Shown here one piece after another: positions 21,683-32,773 of a DNA stretch of 64,000 bases; position 1 is the first letter of the stretch, and every line of letters starts with the position of its first letter. Both the position numbers and the translations under genes were made by a program. Source of the DNA: Trametes villosa (lineage: Eukaryota > Basidiomycota > Agaricomycetes > Polyporales > Polyporaceae); assembly GCA_002964805.2 (NCBI GenBank), contig PUDQ02000001.1, forward strand, positions 3,000,001 through 3,064,000. Reading direction: 5' to 3'. Below the pieces are notes generated by a model. That model had not been told where the DNA came from and made no database searches. It saw only the letters and a list, made by a program, of their open reading frames with translations.

Positions 21683-23780
21683 CTAGGTGGAAACTTGCCG
21701 CTGCCTAAACATCACCTCTCCAGTAAGCGAGGGGACAATGGTCGGACCCCAGTACAGATTTGCAGGCCGCTTGCCGTCGCCAGGGAGCATCACATCGTAA
21801 TGGAGCACGATATATGCGAGCATCGCCTTCAGCTCGTTCGCCGCGAAGAACCGTCCCGGGCTACGGCTCATATCAGTATCGGTTCATTCGCGTGTTAAAG
21901 TGCGTCGCGACAAAGGTGACTCACCAGGCGTGCCTGCCATGACCCCACGAGATGTAGTCCACGGACGGGTTGGCATACTGGTGCTTCATCGCCTCGCCGT
22001 CGCGCTCGCGCATGCGCGCGAAACGGAACGCGTCGAACGCAGACGCATCGTCGTACAGCTCTTCGTCCAGATTCATCGCGCGCACTGGGGCAGCGATGAG
22101 CGTCCCCTTCGGGAGGAACGTCCCGTCGCTGAGCGTGACATCCTTGTGCGCCTCGCGCATGAGCGAGACTACATTGTTGCGCATCAGGCGTTGTCGCGCG
22201 GCGTTTAGGAACGTGTACGGGCTACGCACTGATGTTCACGCCGTTGTGGCGCTGCGACTCGCGCAGAAAGCTGTCGAGCTTCCACATCTGGTCCAATGCG
22301 CCCTTTGTCCAGCCCTCTTTGACAAGCGGCTCTATCTCCTCACGGAGAGGCTGCAGTAGCTCGGGGTGCTCGGCGAGGTGGTAGAGGGCGTGAGTGACAG
22401 TCTGGAGTACAAAATGCATTTGCTAAGTATATGACAGCTAGCGATGACAACGGCCGACCTACGTTGGATGTCGTGTGCATAGCGGCAAAGTTGACCAACA
22501 GCATGTACTTCACGATAGTGTTCATGGTTGGGTCTCGCTGCGCCGAGGGGACTTCCATGATCCACTGGAGCATGTCGTTCTGATATGACATGGCTCTTCA
22601 GAAACAGACGCAACGAATCACCGGAGACGGGGGCGTACCGGCTTCCCTGACCAATCTTCGCCATGCTCGGCTATCATCCGCCGACGTTCTTCGACGAGGG
22701 GAACGAGGTAGGGGCTAGCATGGCGTATGCTTGTGGTGGCATGCCTCGCCACATAGCGTGCGACGATGCTAAGGAGCGGAGGTTGCGTGTTAGCGAGGCG
22801 CGCAATGCATATGCCAACTCCTGTGGCTACTGACGGCTTCAAGAAGTCGGGGAACAGCAGGAGGATCGCCCGATCTTGAATGACGCTCCTCGTGAAGCTC
22901 AAGGCCAGATCGAGGTATCCCTCGTCACGACCTAATCCTGTGTAAGACCTCGTGTGGCAGGCAGAATAGTGGACGTACAGAGGGGGAGTCCGGCAAAGGT
23001 CCGGCTGCTAGCCCGGGCGACGATAGCCCGCGCTTTCTGTGTTGCGTTCACTGTCGTCCAATCTGCATGCGGGGGCAGCGCGTGAGACAAACTTGTCTTG
23101 CGTGATGCGTCCGAAGTGGTACCCACCGCGACCATGGGTCGGGATTTGCTCTCGGATAGCCAGCGTGAGCTCGTCGATGACGTCTGGCAGCACAGAGGGT
23201 AGACGCCGAGTGAGGTTGTCGCGGATAACGTCCACATGAAACGGGTCGTAATGCGTCTCCCGCCCGAGAGTATACTTGACTTGCACGAACTGTAGAGTTT
23301 TTGCATGGTCGGTGGGAATGCCTGAGAGAAGCTGAATCCAGACGTACCGCTCCGAGCCCGTCCACGATGTTGAGCTCATCGTTCGGGTACCGCCGCACCT
23401 CCTCAACCAGCGTTGGGCCAGTGACTACGACGAGCCATCGGTCGAGCATGGCCACTTTAAACGTGGTGCCATAATGCTGGAGTAGTCAAGCCCAATCTCA
23501 GTGCTCATAGTCGGGGGCGTGCTCGTACTTGACCTACCTTCTGGTAGCCTTCTTCCACTATTTCTCTAGCGTGCTTGAGCCATCTGAATGCGCTGATGTA
23601 TGAAAGGAGAGGAGCCGAAGGGCCGCCGACGGTGGGTATGGATCGTAGCTGTATATGTACGCATCGCAATCAGCCATAAGCAATCGCGCATAGACGAGCC
23701 CTTACCGGGTTCGTGTACCATCGTATGAACAGCCCTGCAATGACGATCGCCACGCATGCATACAATGTGGAGGACTCCAT
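21683..23780 (-). CDS. Cytochrome P450 monooxygenase, second copy, inverted
   Basis: Close paralogue of the P450 at 913-2987 with the same exon plan, on the other strand. The start is the ATG at 23780 (MESSTLYACVAIVIAGLFIRWY, the membrane anchor). Seen: an I-helix region with AAMHTTS, ExxR as ESQR, DAFRFARMRER, the heme loop WGHGRHACPGR with the cysteine codon split by an intron at the same point, and an end reading MFRQRQVST. About 500 residues. The frame is open through every exon I could match, so it is probably functional. The substrate is unknown and no biosynthetic cluster is evident around it. Confidence 0.88.
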
Positions 23781-24843
23781 GTAGACTTCTGAGATAACTG
23801 AAGACAAGGTGTGTCTTGTCAGTCTACGGGTGTGTGGAGATTCAGAATGACAGGCATACCGGCCACGGGATGACAGCAGCAGGAAACCCGACAATCGCCG
23901 CAGGGCAAGGCCCAGCGTTACTATGTCTGGCATTCCTGCGCATGAACTGCTTCCTGACGTTTGGATTCCCACCAACAACCGCGCTGTGGTGATGGTCCAC
24001 CAATCCGGTCAGCGCTGCCGGGTCCGGCGGCGATCTGCCAACGTTCCGCTGAGGAAGGACAGGAGCTCGATTGAGATGCTTCAGTTCTCCTGAGTTGTTC
24101 CTGCCGGAGATCCGTTCACCTAACTTCTTCAAGCTGGTCCGATGTCTATCGCAGTCGGTCATGAGACCGGCTGAGGCAACCTGCTGCGGTGACTGAGTAG
24201 CAGCTACGGATGCAATCGTACTATCAGACTGGGGTTCATAGCACTGAGAGATGGCGTCCACGGTGTACTGGAATCCAGTCGGTGTATGATCATGGGAGGA
24301 GGAAGGGGGCGTGTAGGCGCTCAGAGTTCAGCTGTATCGGCGTCAAATATGTACACACCAAAAGTAACGCGGTAAATTCACTGCGGCACTTTCTCACTCT
24401 GACCATGAAGTCGCGGCCGCAAAGGAGAGCAGTTTAACCTCTTGAAAAACCCAACATGCTGCCCCAAACATGGTAGGAGTACTACCACGCGCAAAACACG
24501 CCCCCTGCCACGTCGCATCACGATCACATGAGCGTGCTGTGGTTCAATCATGCGCGCTAGCCCCAGGTGAGCTGGCTTCTCCCAACGACGTTTCGTACGG
24601 TTATACCTGCCAGTCGTCCTCCGGACTCACTGTGATTATGTCTTGTTATCAACCTGCTCGAGGGTTTGTCTGTGTGTACGGAATCTAGCTGGTCAGCACT
24701 ACTTGTCCGAGGCTCGTCACGAATCTCAGCCTCCAGACAACCTCAAGCTCGAGCTCGAGTCCACGATGACTTACAACACCACTGACACCTCCTCCTCGGC
24801 GCACACCTGGGCTTGGCTGTAACTCTCTTCGATAACATCCGCT
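23781..24843. other. Intergenic, about 1.1 kb
   Basis: No gene recognised. It includes the minus-strand promoter of the second P450. No TATA box at the usual distance is obvious. Confidence 0.4.
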
Positions 24844-25409
24844 CTATGTCACAGTTACGCCCAGCACTTGCAAATCGTACACCGTTACCCTGCCGAAGAA
24901 ATCCGAGCTCTCCTCGAACACCAGCTTCAGACTCTCTACGCCACGATCTTCGAGTCCAGGCCCACTTGGTGCGAGATCGAACGTCTGCTTCCTGTTGACG
25001 TCCTCGGGATATATCCGTGTCAAAGCCTGCCACGGCGTTTTCTCCTCCCCGGCGAATAGGACTTCGACAGAACATCTCGTTCCCACGAAGCCACCCTGGA
25101 AGGTGATCTCTATGCGCCTGACGACTACCGGTGACGGAAATGATAGCTGAATGTACTGTGGGGTTCCCTGTTGAAACACGTAAGTGGTGTAAAATACGGG
25201 GCGAGCTCTTTTGCTCGAAGCGCCTACCTGCTGCGAGGTCCAGCACGTCTCCGGACTGCCATCCGTCAGGTACTTCTTTCCAACGCTTTTATCGAGCGTC
25301 GAGCTGACCCTAAAAACTCGTTCAGTCTATGATTTCTGCAGTCCATTGCACCCACTCACTTGATCTTGGTATCCGCGTCGATCAACGATTTGTACTCATT
25401 CGACGCCAT
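24844..25409 (-). CDS. NR2C2AP-type discoidin-domain protein
   Basis: Exons 25409-25360, 25309-25228 and 25167-24844 join in frame to 151 residues. It is one F5/8 type C (discoidin) domain and matches what I know of nuclear receptor 2C2-associated protein, a small protein conserved from fungi to animals: SVGKKYLTDGSPETCW, IQLSFPSPVVVRRIEITFQGGF shortened here to its core ITFQGGF, YPEDVNRKQTF, and FGRVTVYDLQVLG at the end. In animals the protein binds a nuclear receptor; fungi lack such receptors, so the ancestral role is unclear. It shares a 249-nt upstream region with the phosphatase that runs the other way. Confidence 0.88.
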
Positions 25410-25658
25410 GCTTTGAAGATGGTTGTTAGAGCAACACCACCGCGCCGTACAATCTTCCCTAGCCTGGCGTCGTTAGATCGCCGGGGGCTGTTACTGCGAC
25501 ATGCAGGTATGGCAAAACCTACTTAGGACTGCAGATGAGGAGGAGATATGGGAGCGTCTATCACGTGCGGCGGACGTCATCAACGCCGATCGCACTCGCC
25601 ACCGCCACCACCCGCCTGCACTCGAGCTTGCACTCACTCCCTCTTCGCTACCTCCACC
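25410..25658. promoter_or_regulatory. Shared divergent promoter region
   Basis: Only 249 nt separate two divergent starts (25409 minus, 25659 plus), so the two genes must share or overlap their control regions. Confidence 0.5.
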
Positions 25659-26882
25659 ATGGCCGACGCGACGATCCACGGCCTGCCCGCCTGGCTCGAG
25701 CACGCCCACAACGCCGCACACATCACCGTCGTCCTCCGCACCCTCCAAAAGCGCGAGCGCACCCGCCTCGCCGCCTGGTCCACGTCCCGCCACCAGTCCC
25801 ACCCATCCAAACGGCACCGCCTCTCCCACTTCCCCTCCACGCTCGCGACCAAGGCGGAGCACGTCGCCTACTACTCCGTCGCTGCCGGATCGGACCCAGA
25901 CAACCAGCCCGAGAACCGGTACTCGGACATCTTCCCCTACGACCGCACCCGCGTTGTCGTCTGCCCCGGGGAGCCTAGCCACGACTGCCCCGGCGCGTGC
26001 CCGTCCGGGCGGTACCTGAACGCGAACTGGGTGCGCGAGCGTGCGGGGGGCAAGTGGTGGATTGCGACGCAGGCGCCCCTGCCGCACACCGCACACACCT
26101 TCCTCAGCGTGATCATGGAGGGCGTCTCGCCGCCGCCGGGGACGCGCTTCTCGAACCTCCGGAGCCTTAACCGGGTGCGCACTATCGTGCAGCTCACGCA
26201 GAACCTCGAGAGCGGCACGCGCAAGGCGCACGTGTACTTCCCGCCGGTCGAGGGCCAGTCGTGGGTCATTGAGCCGCCGAAGGGCCGGGAAGACCCACCC
26301 ATCGAGGTCACGCTCGTGCGCTCAAAGTCGATCGACGAGGCCCACTGCGTGCAGAGCGTCATTTCCCTCCGGCCGCTTTCGAAGGGACGGGCGCCGACAG
26401 GCGACCCCATTGTCTTCCAGCACCTGCTCTACGCGGCGTGGCCTGACCACGGCGTTCCCGCACGCGAAGATCGCGAGGGGCTCTTACGGTTCACCCGCCT
26501 CGTCGACGAAACGAACCGCGACTTGTCGCTCTTCACGGGCCTCGCGGACCTCGACCCCAATCCGCCGATCATGGTCAACTGCTCGGCTGGCGTCGGCCGT
26601 ACGGGCGCATTCATCGCCATCTCCTCTTTGCTGCGACATCACCGCTTCCTCGCTCCGGGGGACATGGAAAACACGCCCATTCCACCGCTGCCACCCTCGC
26701 CTCTCGGGCCGTTGCCTGAAGAACTCCAGGAAGACCTAGTGGCGCAAGAAATCGACTCGCTTCGGGAACAACGGCCGGGAATGGTTCAGCGCGACGACCA
26801 GGTCGGCCTGATTTACGAGACGTTGGTGGCTGCCTTCGTTTCCGCTTCGGAAGAGGGGGGGTCGACCGGGAAGCATGCATAA
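25659..26882 (+). CDS. Protein tyrosine phosphatase, classical
   Basis: A single-exon gene of 407 residues, unusual in this intron-rich window. It removes phosphate from phosphotyrosine; fungal relatives act on MAP kinases and cell-cycle kinases, but the target here is unknown. Seen: substrate-loop region NRYSDIFPYDRTRV, YLNANWV, the WPD loop AAWPDHGVP with Asp263, the P-loop NCSAGVGRTGAF with Cys308, and a Q-loop-like QRDDQ. All catalytic parts are present. The residue before the catalytic cysteine is Asn where most classical enzymes have His. The start has a strong context (CTCCACCATGGCC). The first 80 residues are basic and unlike any known targeting signal. Confidence 0.9.
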   Translation: MADATIHGLPAWLEHAHNAAHITVVLRTLQKRERTRLAAWSTSRHQSHPSKRHRLSHFPSTLATKAEHVAYYSVAAGSDPDNQPENRYSDIFPYDRTRVVVCPGEPSHDCPGACPSGRYLNANWVRERAGGKWWIATQAPLPHTAHTFLSVIMEGVSPPPGTRFSNLRSLNRVRTIVQLTQNLESGTRKAHVYFPPVEGQSWVIEPPKGREDPPIEVTLVRSKSIDEAHCVQSVISLRPLSKGRAPTGDPIVFQHLLYAAWPDHGVPAREDREGLLRFTRLVDETNRDLSLFTGLADLDPNPPIMVNCSAGVGRTGAFIAISSLLRHHRFLAPGDMENTPIPPLPPSPLGPLPEELQEDLVAQEIDSLREQRPGMVQRDDQVGLIYETLVAAFVSASEEGGSTGKHA

Positions 26883-27114
26883 CGGTGACAGCGTGGTCGG
26901 ACTGGGGTTCCGCGCATACGGACGGACGAATGATCTGTGTATTGCTATCCTTAACGCTCGCTGTGTATCCGGGTCTCTAGGTGTATCGTGTGAGGTCTCC
27001 GTTATGGTGTATGGACATGTACGTAGTGTCGCCTCGGACATGAATAATGCTGTCAAGTTCATGTTGTGAAAGCGGTAACATAATTCAGCGCGGTCGATTC
27101 AGCCTTTCGTATGC
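26883..27114. repeat. Direct repeat, copy 1
   Basis: It begins right after the phosphatase stop and matches 30004-30245 in the same orientation. Shared words include GGGGTTCCGCGCATAC, TCTGTGTATTGC, CGTGTGAGGTCTCC and the closing CTTTCGTATG or CTTCGTATG. I estimate about 75-80% identity by eye. It may be the phosphatase 3' UTR, later copied. Confidence 0.75.
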
Positions 27115-27160
27115 GTCTGGGAGGAAATTGAATGCTGATCGAGCCCGCCCGTCCTCCTGA

Positions 27161-27173
27161 CCCCCCCCCCCCC
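27161..27173 (+). repeat. Poly-C tract, 13 nt
   Basis: A run of 13 C in intergenic DNA. It could be real or an assembly or sequencing length artefact. Confidence 0.9.
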
Positions 27174-27366
27174 ACGCAAAGATCATAAGCACCTCGGAAA
27201 GCGGGATGGACGATTATTGTGGCGATATCGATGAGAGCGGGCCATGAGCAGAGGTCAAGTGTGCGCCTGGCTGTCCATCAAGAAGGACGCGCTGAAGGTC
27301 AGGAAACTAGTAGTCCAATTCGACCGAGAGATGTGCGTAAATAGTAAGTGTGCTTAGCCTGCCAAT

Positions 27367-29472
27367 CTATGCTCTGATGAGGTCTGCGGCACCCGCCCAT
27401 CGAGGCTCGACGACGCAGTCGAATTCCATGGGGTGTCTGCACACAGTCGTTGAATCATCAGTGACGGCCCACTAAGCAGCATGAAGTGGCGCACGCTATG
27501 ACGTTTTCCGTGTCGATACGCGCCTCGAGCTTCGTCGGATGCCCATCCTTGTCTAGGGGCGGTGAGATGTTGAACAGGTGCAACGTGCACGCACAAGCGA
27601 GGAAGAGCGAAGCGTCTGCAAGGTGCCGGCCGGGACAGATCCTGCTCTCACATTAAGTAGTCGCCCGCGCGCTAGACATCCCAGCCGCCGCTCCGAGCAT
27701 AACGCACCGTCTTCCGAACCCGAAGATGTACGAATATGGATCTCGCGCGCCGGAGTAGACCTCCCCGTCTTTGAGGAAACGGTCAGGGTCGAACGTCTCT
27801 GGGTCGGGATACACCTCGGGGTCGCGCGAGAAGGCCCTGGGATATCGAGTCAGCGAAACCCTTACACTGGTATTGAGAGTACTATCGGGACAAGCGAGAG
27901 CCTCACCAGATGTTCGCCATGATGACCGACCCCTTGGGAATGAGATAACCGCGGTACTCGTCGTCTTCCAGGGACGCATGGGGGAGCCCCATGGGCGCGA
28001 CCACATTCCAGCGAGTAAGCTCTTTCACGAGCGCGTTGATGTACGGGAGGCCGTCGCGGTCGTCAAAGTCGGGAAGGCGCGTGCGCCCGATGACATTGTC
28101 GAGCTCCTCTTGCGCCTTCCTCTGAACGTCGGGGTACATCGCCATCGCGAGGAATAAGGCTTTCAAAGAGGCGACAGTCTGAGAGCATTTGATTCAGCGA
28201 GATGAACAAGAACGGGAGATCAGGCATGGGAACACAGTAAATTCTGGGATACTAACGGTATCGGAGCCCGCTGTGTCGCAAGGTGCGTCAGTATCTCGCA
28301 CCAGCCAGACGGATATAGAACGGCCAGCTTACCGATATACGTTCCCATCAGTGTACCAGAGGATTGTTCTGCTTCGTCCTCAGCAGCGTCTCCTTCCAGA
28401 GCGGCTACGCGCTGGAGCATCAAAGCAAGCATGCTGTCTCCGTTATTCGCAGTGCCCTGATGTGCATTAAGCCTCGTCGATGGAGCAGACGCGAACAGGT
28501 ACTCCGGATACTCACCAGCGTGCTCTTGCCTTCCTCGAAGAGGATGCGACGCGCATGCGTCACCCTCTCTTGCACGACGGTGGCATCCCGTTTGAAACGA
28601 GCGCCTGGAAACCAGCTCGGCAGGTGTTGCAGGGCAGGAAACAGCTCTACCAGATATTTGCCAGGTAGGACAACGGCCTCCAGTATCTTCAATGTCTCGT
28701 GTAGCATATTTCCGTAGCCGTCGTCGTCATTGGGGATCGTGATGCCATATCCGACGCTTAGTATTGACGCCACGAACATGCTGCCAGCGGACACCATCAA
28801 CGGAGCGTAAACGAGCAGTTCGACGATAGACGCTCACTGGCTTATGTGGCGCCAAAGAGCCTTTGGATTATCCAGTAGGTTGATCAGCAGGCCCTGCGTG
28901 ACCTGCCGTATGCGAGGGCGATAATGTTCATGGACCGCGCTGAGCTGCAGAGTCTGGTGATAGATGCGTCGGTGGTGACGCCACCTCGGTCCGTACGGTA
29001 TGAACGCTAGGATGGAGCCGGTCAGCGATGACCTTGTGACGATTGGACAGTGCAGGCCCGGGAGACAGTGTCAGCATGAGTCTACATCCATGAATGCATG
29101 ACGTACAGGCTCGCCATAACGGAGTCGGGCCGGTTAGAGTAATTCTTCGACCTGCCGTCGAGCAGTTCACAAGCGGCGTCGTAGGAGTTGATTACAACGA
29201 TGACTCGACCCAGTACGCGTAAGGACAGCAGTCCGCCTGCATGAAGTCGTATCAAAATGACAACACGCAAAGCAGAAGTGAGCGAACGAACTTGAACCGT
29301 AACGGGCGGCGAGGGTGTGGAACACATGCGCAAAGTTCGACGTTGGGAAGTCTAGAGCGTTGCCGACCAAGGGAAGACCGGGCGGACTGGGCGGGTATAC
29401 CAGGCCTGGCTTCCTGGGGCGCAGGATCACAACACATACTAGAACGAGGATGGTGCTCAACCACACGATCAT
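27367..29472 (-). CDS. Cytochrome P450 monooxygenase of a second type
   Basis: A different P450 family from the other two, closer to the fungal O-methylsterigmatocystin-oxidoreductase-like group by its sequence style; this label is an inference. The N-terminus is a membrane anchor (STILVLVCVVIL) followed by the proline hinge PPSPPGLPLVGN. Seen: I-helix AGSDTTVAS, ExxR as ELTR, the PERF-like FDPDRFL, and heme loop FGFGRRICPGR, with an intron just before the ICPGR exon. The C-terminus was recovered by a last splice that gives ENVIAHPMEFDCVVEPRW and a stop at 27367. About 500 residues over many exons, with no internal break seen. It is bracketed by direct repeats. The substrate is unknown. Confidence 0.85.
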
Positions 29473-29527
29473 GCCACGGATTTGTCGCGTACAGAAGGGA
29501 GGCGCAAGAAGGCGACGTCCTCTTCCT

Positions 29528-29535
29528 CATATAAG
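29528..29535 (-). promoter_or_regulatory. TATA-like box of the third P450
   Basis: Minus-strand CTTATATG, about 56 nt before the ATG at 29472, at the same distance as the TATA box of the first P450. Confidence 0.4.
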
Positions 29536-30003
29536 TAGCCTCCGCGAGCGTCAGAGGCAATTTAGTTTGATGCTGCGGGAACGCTTTACGCGGACAGCTG
29601 CATGTCAATTGTTGAAGGAAGAACCGAATAACGTGCATGCGAGGGGTGCCTCTCACAGCAATCCTGCCGCCTGCGACGGACCTTTAGGCGGTGGATGCAA
29701 GTCAAGTGCTTCCAGCGTATTATTTTTCAGAAGTCTACCTTCTAGCACTCGTGGGCGGCATCCGGGGAGAACGAGCATGGCTGAGCATGCTGATATGCCG
29801 AGAACGTCAATCATGCACACCGGAGCCTGAGTGTAAGCGTCGGATAACTCGCGTAGATCACTTCGCGTCGTCTGTCGCGAATGATGAGTGCTGTCTGGCA
29901 TATTCAAAGAACCTCAAATAAGCCAAGCGTAGCATACCTCACCGGTGCATGTCATTATGCTCGAACCCTCTCAGCGAGGGGGTGATGGAGGGCGGCGAAG
30001 AGG
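29536..30003. other. Intergenic
   Basis: No gene recognised between the P450 promoter and the second repeat copy. Confidence 0.4.
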
Positions 30004-30245
30004 GGTGACAGTAGATTGGGGTGGGGTTCCGCGCATACTGACGCGGACAGACGAATCATCTGTGTATTGCCATCTTCAACGCTTACTATGTATCCGGGCC
30101 TTTTAGCGTATCGTGTGAGGTCTCCAACGTTGTGGTGTACGTACATGTACGCAGTGTTGATTCGGAGGTGAATATTGCTGTCGGATGTCCTGTTGTGCAA
30201 GCGGTGACATCATTTCGTGCCGTTGATTGAGCGCTTCGTATGTGC
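30004..30245. repeat. Direct repeat, copy 2
   Basis: Second copy of the element at 26883-27114, in the same orientation and about 3.1 kb away. Just before it the sequence GAAGAGGGG resembles the last codons of the phosphatase, so the copied unit may include a scrap of that gene. Confidence 0.75.
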
Positions 30246-30735
30246 GCACCTTGAATTTGACCACCATCCATGGACCATCCTCAGATACTTAGTGCACTCC
30301 GCACTCCAGTACTCGGAAGTATCTCGTGCCCTAGACTGCTTGCGGGCCCGCGTCGTGTCAGTATCGTACTAGAAAACGCGGCGATCTTGCTCACGCGTTC
30401 GTCAGGAGACCGTTCGGCATGCCTCGGAGCTCCGTCGACGTCACTGGTCCCCCGAGCCCAACACTGAAAGCAGCATCCGGGCGTGGATGAATCAGCCTGC
30501 AGTTCTACTTTCACACCGTCGCCCTCAGCATCGAACTCTGTAGCTGGCTCTCTGCGGCGGGACGCATATAGCGGCGCGATCTCGTGCGATAAGCCGATGA
30601 TACCATCTTCCGCCATCCAGGCGACCTCCGCTGAACGAGCACCGTTCAAGTGAATACATCGTGGCAGCCCGCGCGAGACTGATCGCTCGCCACTTGACGA
30701 CCGCAAGCTCGCCCCTGAAACAGCAAAACGTGAAC
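30246..30735. other. Intergenic before the oxidoreductase
   Basis: No gene recognised. It contains the promoter of the quinone oxidoreductase; a TATA box is not clear. Confidence 0.4.
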
Positions 30736-32508
30736 ATGTCGCTGCCAGAGACCGTCGAGGCCTTCGCGATCGACCAGACGGGGGACATCGATGTCCTCGA
30801 GAAGAAGACCGTGCCGTTCCCCGCGCACACCCCCGGCAACATTGTGATCAAGGTGCGCCGCGACATTTTCGCTGCTCACCTCAGTCGACGAGTGTACTGA
30901 CGCGTCTTCCCTTACCCTCGATGCCAGGTCGCGTATGGCGGTGTCAACTTCATCGACACCTACTACAGGCAAGCTCCACTGGCACCGGTCTGCGAGACCA
31001 TGACGCGCTCTGCGCGGCTGACACGAACGCACCGAACAGGAAGGGCCTGTACCCCATCAAGGCCTTCCCCCAGATCCTGGGCATGGAGGCCTCCGGCACC
31101 ATCGTGAGCCTGCCGACCGACCCTGCCGTGCTCGAGAACGAGGAGTTCAAGAAGCGCGGCTTCCGGGTCGGCAGCAAAGTCGCCGTGGTACGCACCTCCT
31201 TCGAACTTCGTCCCTGCATCCTGTGTGCCTCCCGCTAACCACACTCACAACCCACTATGGCCCGTCCATCGCCCTCGCGCGTCACGCCCCACCAATCGAT
31301 CCGCTAGAACTTCCTTGGCGTGCACGCCGCGCTCATCTCCGTCCCCTGGGCGAAGGTCTTCGCGCTCCCTGAGGGCGTCTCGCTGCGCACGGCCGCGGCC
31401 GCGACGCTGCAGGGCCTCACCGCGCTCTCGTTCGTCGAGGAGGCGTACCGCGTGCGCGCCGGCGACGTCGTCCTCATCCACACCGTCGCGGGCGGCCTCG
31501 GCCTCCTCTTCGCGCAGCTCGCGAAGCACCTGGGCGCGACCGTCATCGGCACGACGTCCACCCCGGAGAAGGCCGCGGTCGCAAAGGCGCATGGGGCGGA
31601 CCATGTCATTCTGTACACCCAGGAGAACGTCGTCGAGCGCGTGCTCGAGATCACCGCGGGCGAGGGCGTGCACGTCGTGTACGACGGGGTCGGCAAGGAT
31701 ACGTGAGTCGCCGCGCCGTCTACTCTGCGAGCCTATTGCACCCTGCGTCTGCCGTCCGTTTTCGAGCTTATTGCACCCTATGTCCTGCGTGGAGCGGCAG
31801 CCTGTGTCCTGCGCCTGCGCGTCATCTCATGCTCAGGCGGACGCTCGCGGCGTCTAGACGCGCCGCGTCCTGCACAGGCTCGCGTCGCGCACTGCGGCCT
31901 GCGCGTCGAAGCCCTGGTCCCTGCACGTCGAAGCGCCTGCTTCTCCTTGCCTATCGCACAGGACGGAGCTCGGATTCGTATCTCGCGCTCCGCGAGCCCT
32001 CGCGCGGGACACGCAGCGGGGTGCCCACGCCGATCAGACACGGTGCTTATCAGCCCGCGCATTGCACCCACAGCTTCCTCGACAACTTCAAGCTCGTCCG
32101 CCGCAAGGGCACGATCGTGAGCGTCGGCAACGCATCTGGCGCGGTCGAGCCGATCGCGCCCCTGAAGCTCGTCGAGAAGAACCTCGCGCTCCTGCGCCCA
32201 ACGTGAGTGCCCAATTGCCCGCGCCGCGCCCAAGGAGGCAGGAGGAGTGCTAATTGCGTGTCTCCGCCCCTTCGGATTCCGTCGGATTCGCGCTGCGCAG
32301 GATGGCGAATTACATCTACACGCCCGAGGAGGCACGCTACTACGGCGAGAAGCTGTTCGGCCTCGTTTCGAGCGGCGTCCTCAAGATCCTCATCCACAAG
32401 GAGTATCCATTTACTACCGACGGCGCGCGGGAGGCGCAGAGAGACCTGACGACGAAGGGAGGTAGCACCATTGGCAAGCTCGTGTACAACATTGGGGGCG
32501 AGGCGTGA
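30736..32508 (+). CDS. NADPH:quinone oxidoreductase (zeta-crystallin type)
   Basis: One- or two-electron quinone reductase of the medium-chain dehydrogenase family, probably cytosolic and used in redox detoxification. Exons 30736-30852, 30928-30968, 31040-31187, 31308-31702, 32074-32202 and 32301-32508 join in frame to 345 residues. Seen: GGVNFIDTYYRKGLYP near the N-terminus, LGMEASGTI, the nucleotide-binding HTVAGGLGLLFAQLAKHLGA cut here to its core AGGLGLLFAQLAK, and YDGVGKDTF. There is no zinc-binding cysteine cluster, as expected for this family. Intron 2 starts with GC rather than GT, and intron 4 is 371 nt, several times the local norm. The start at 30736 gives MSLPETVEAFAI; no upstream ATG is in frame. 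Confidence 0.9.
31703..32073 (+). repeat. Oversized intron with internal repeats
   Basis: Intron 4 of the oxidoreductase. It contains repeated phrases: TATTGCACCCT occurs twice, and TGTCCTGCG with related TCCTGC and GCGTC words several times. Its size suggests local tandem expansion rather than an inserted element, since no terminal repeats are seen. Confidence 0.55.
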
Positions 32509-32773
32509 ATCGAGTATCAATCGCCGGATCCGAGTTCTACTTCGCATACCTTGTATCGCCATAAATATGCACCTACACCAATTGACGATGAGCGGCAGAG
32601 AGATCCTGTCGCGGCGAACTTCACACAGCGCGCAGGATATTAGAGTGGCGCTGAACGTCGTATTAATGCGGCATCGTAGTAATATAGGGTAAAATATGTA
32701 GGTGGAATAGGAGTGTGTGGGTATCGAATGACGGGGGTGTATAGTAATGTGGATATGGTACAACGCCCAATGA

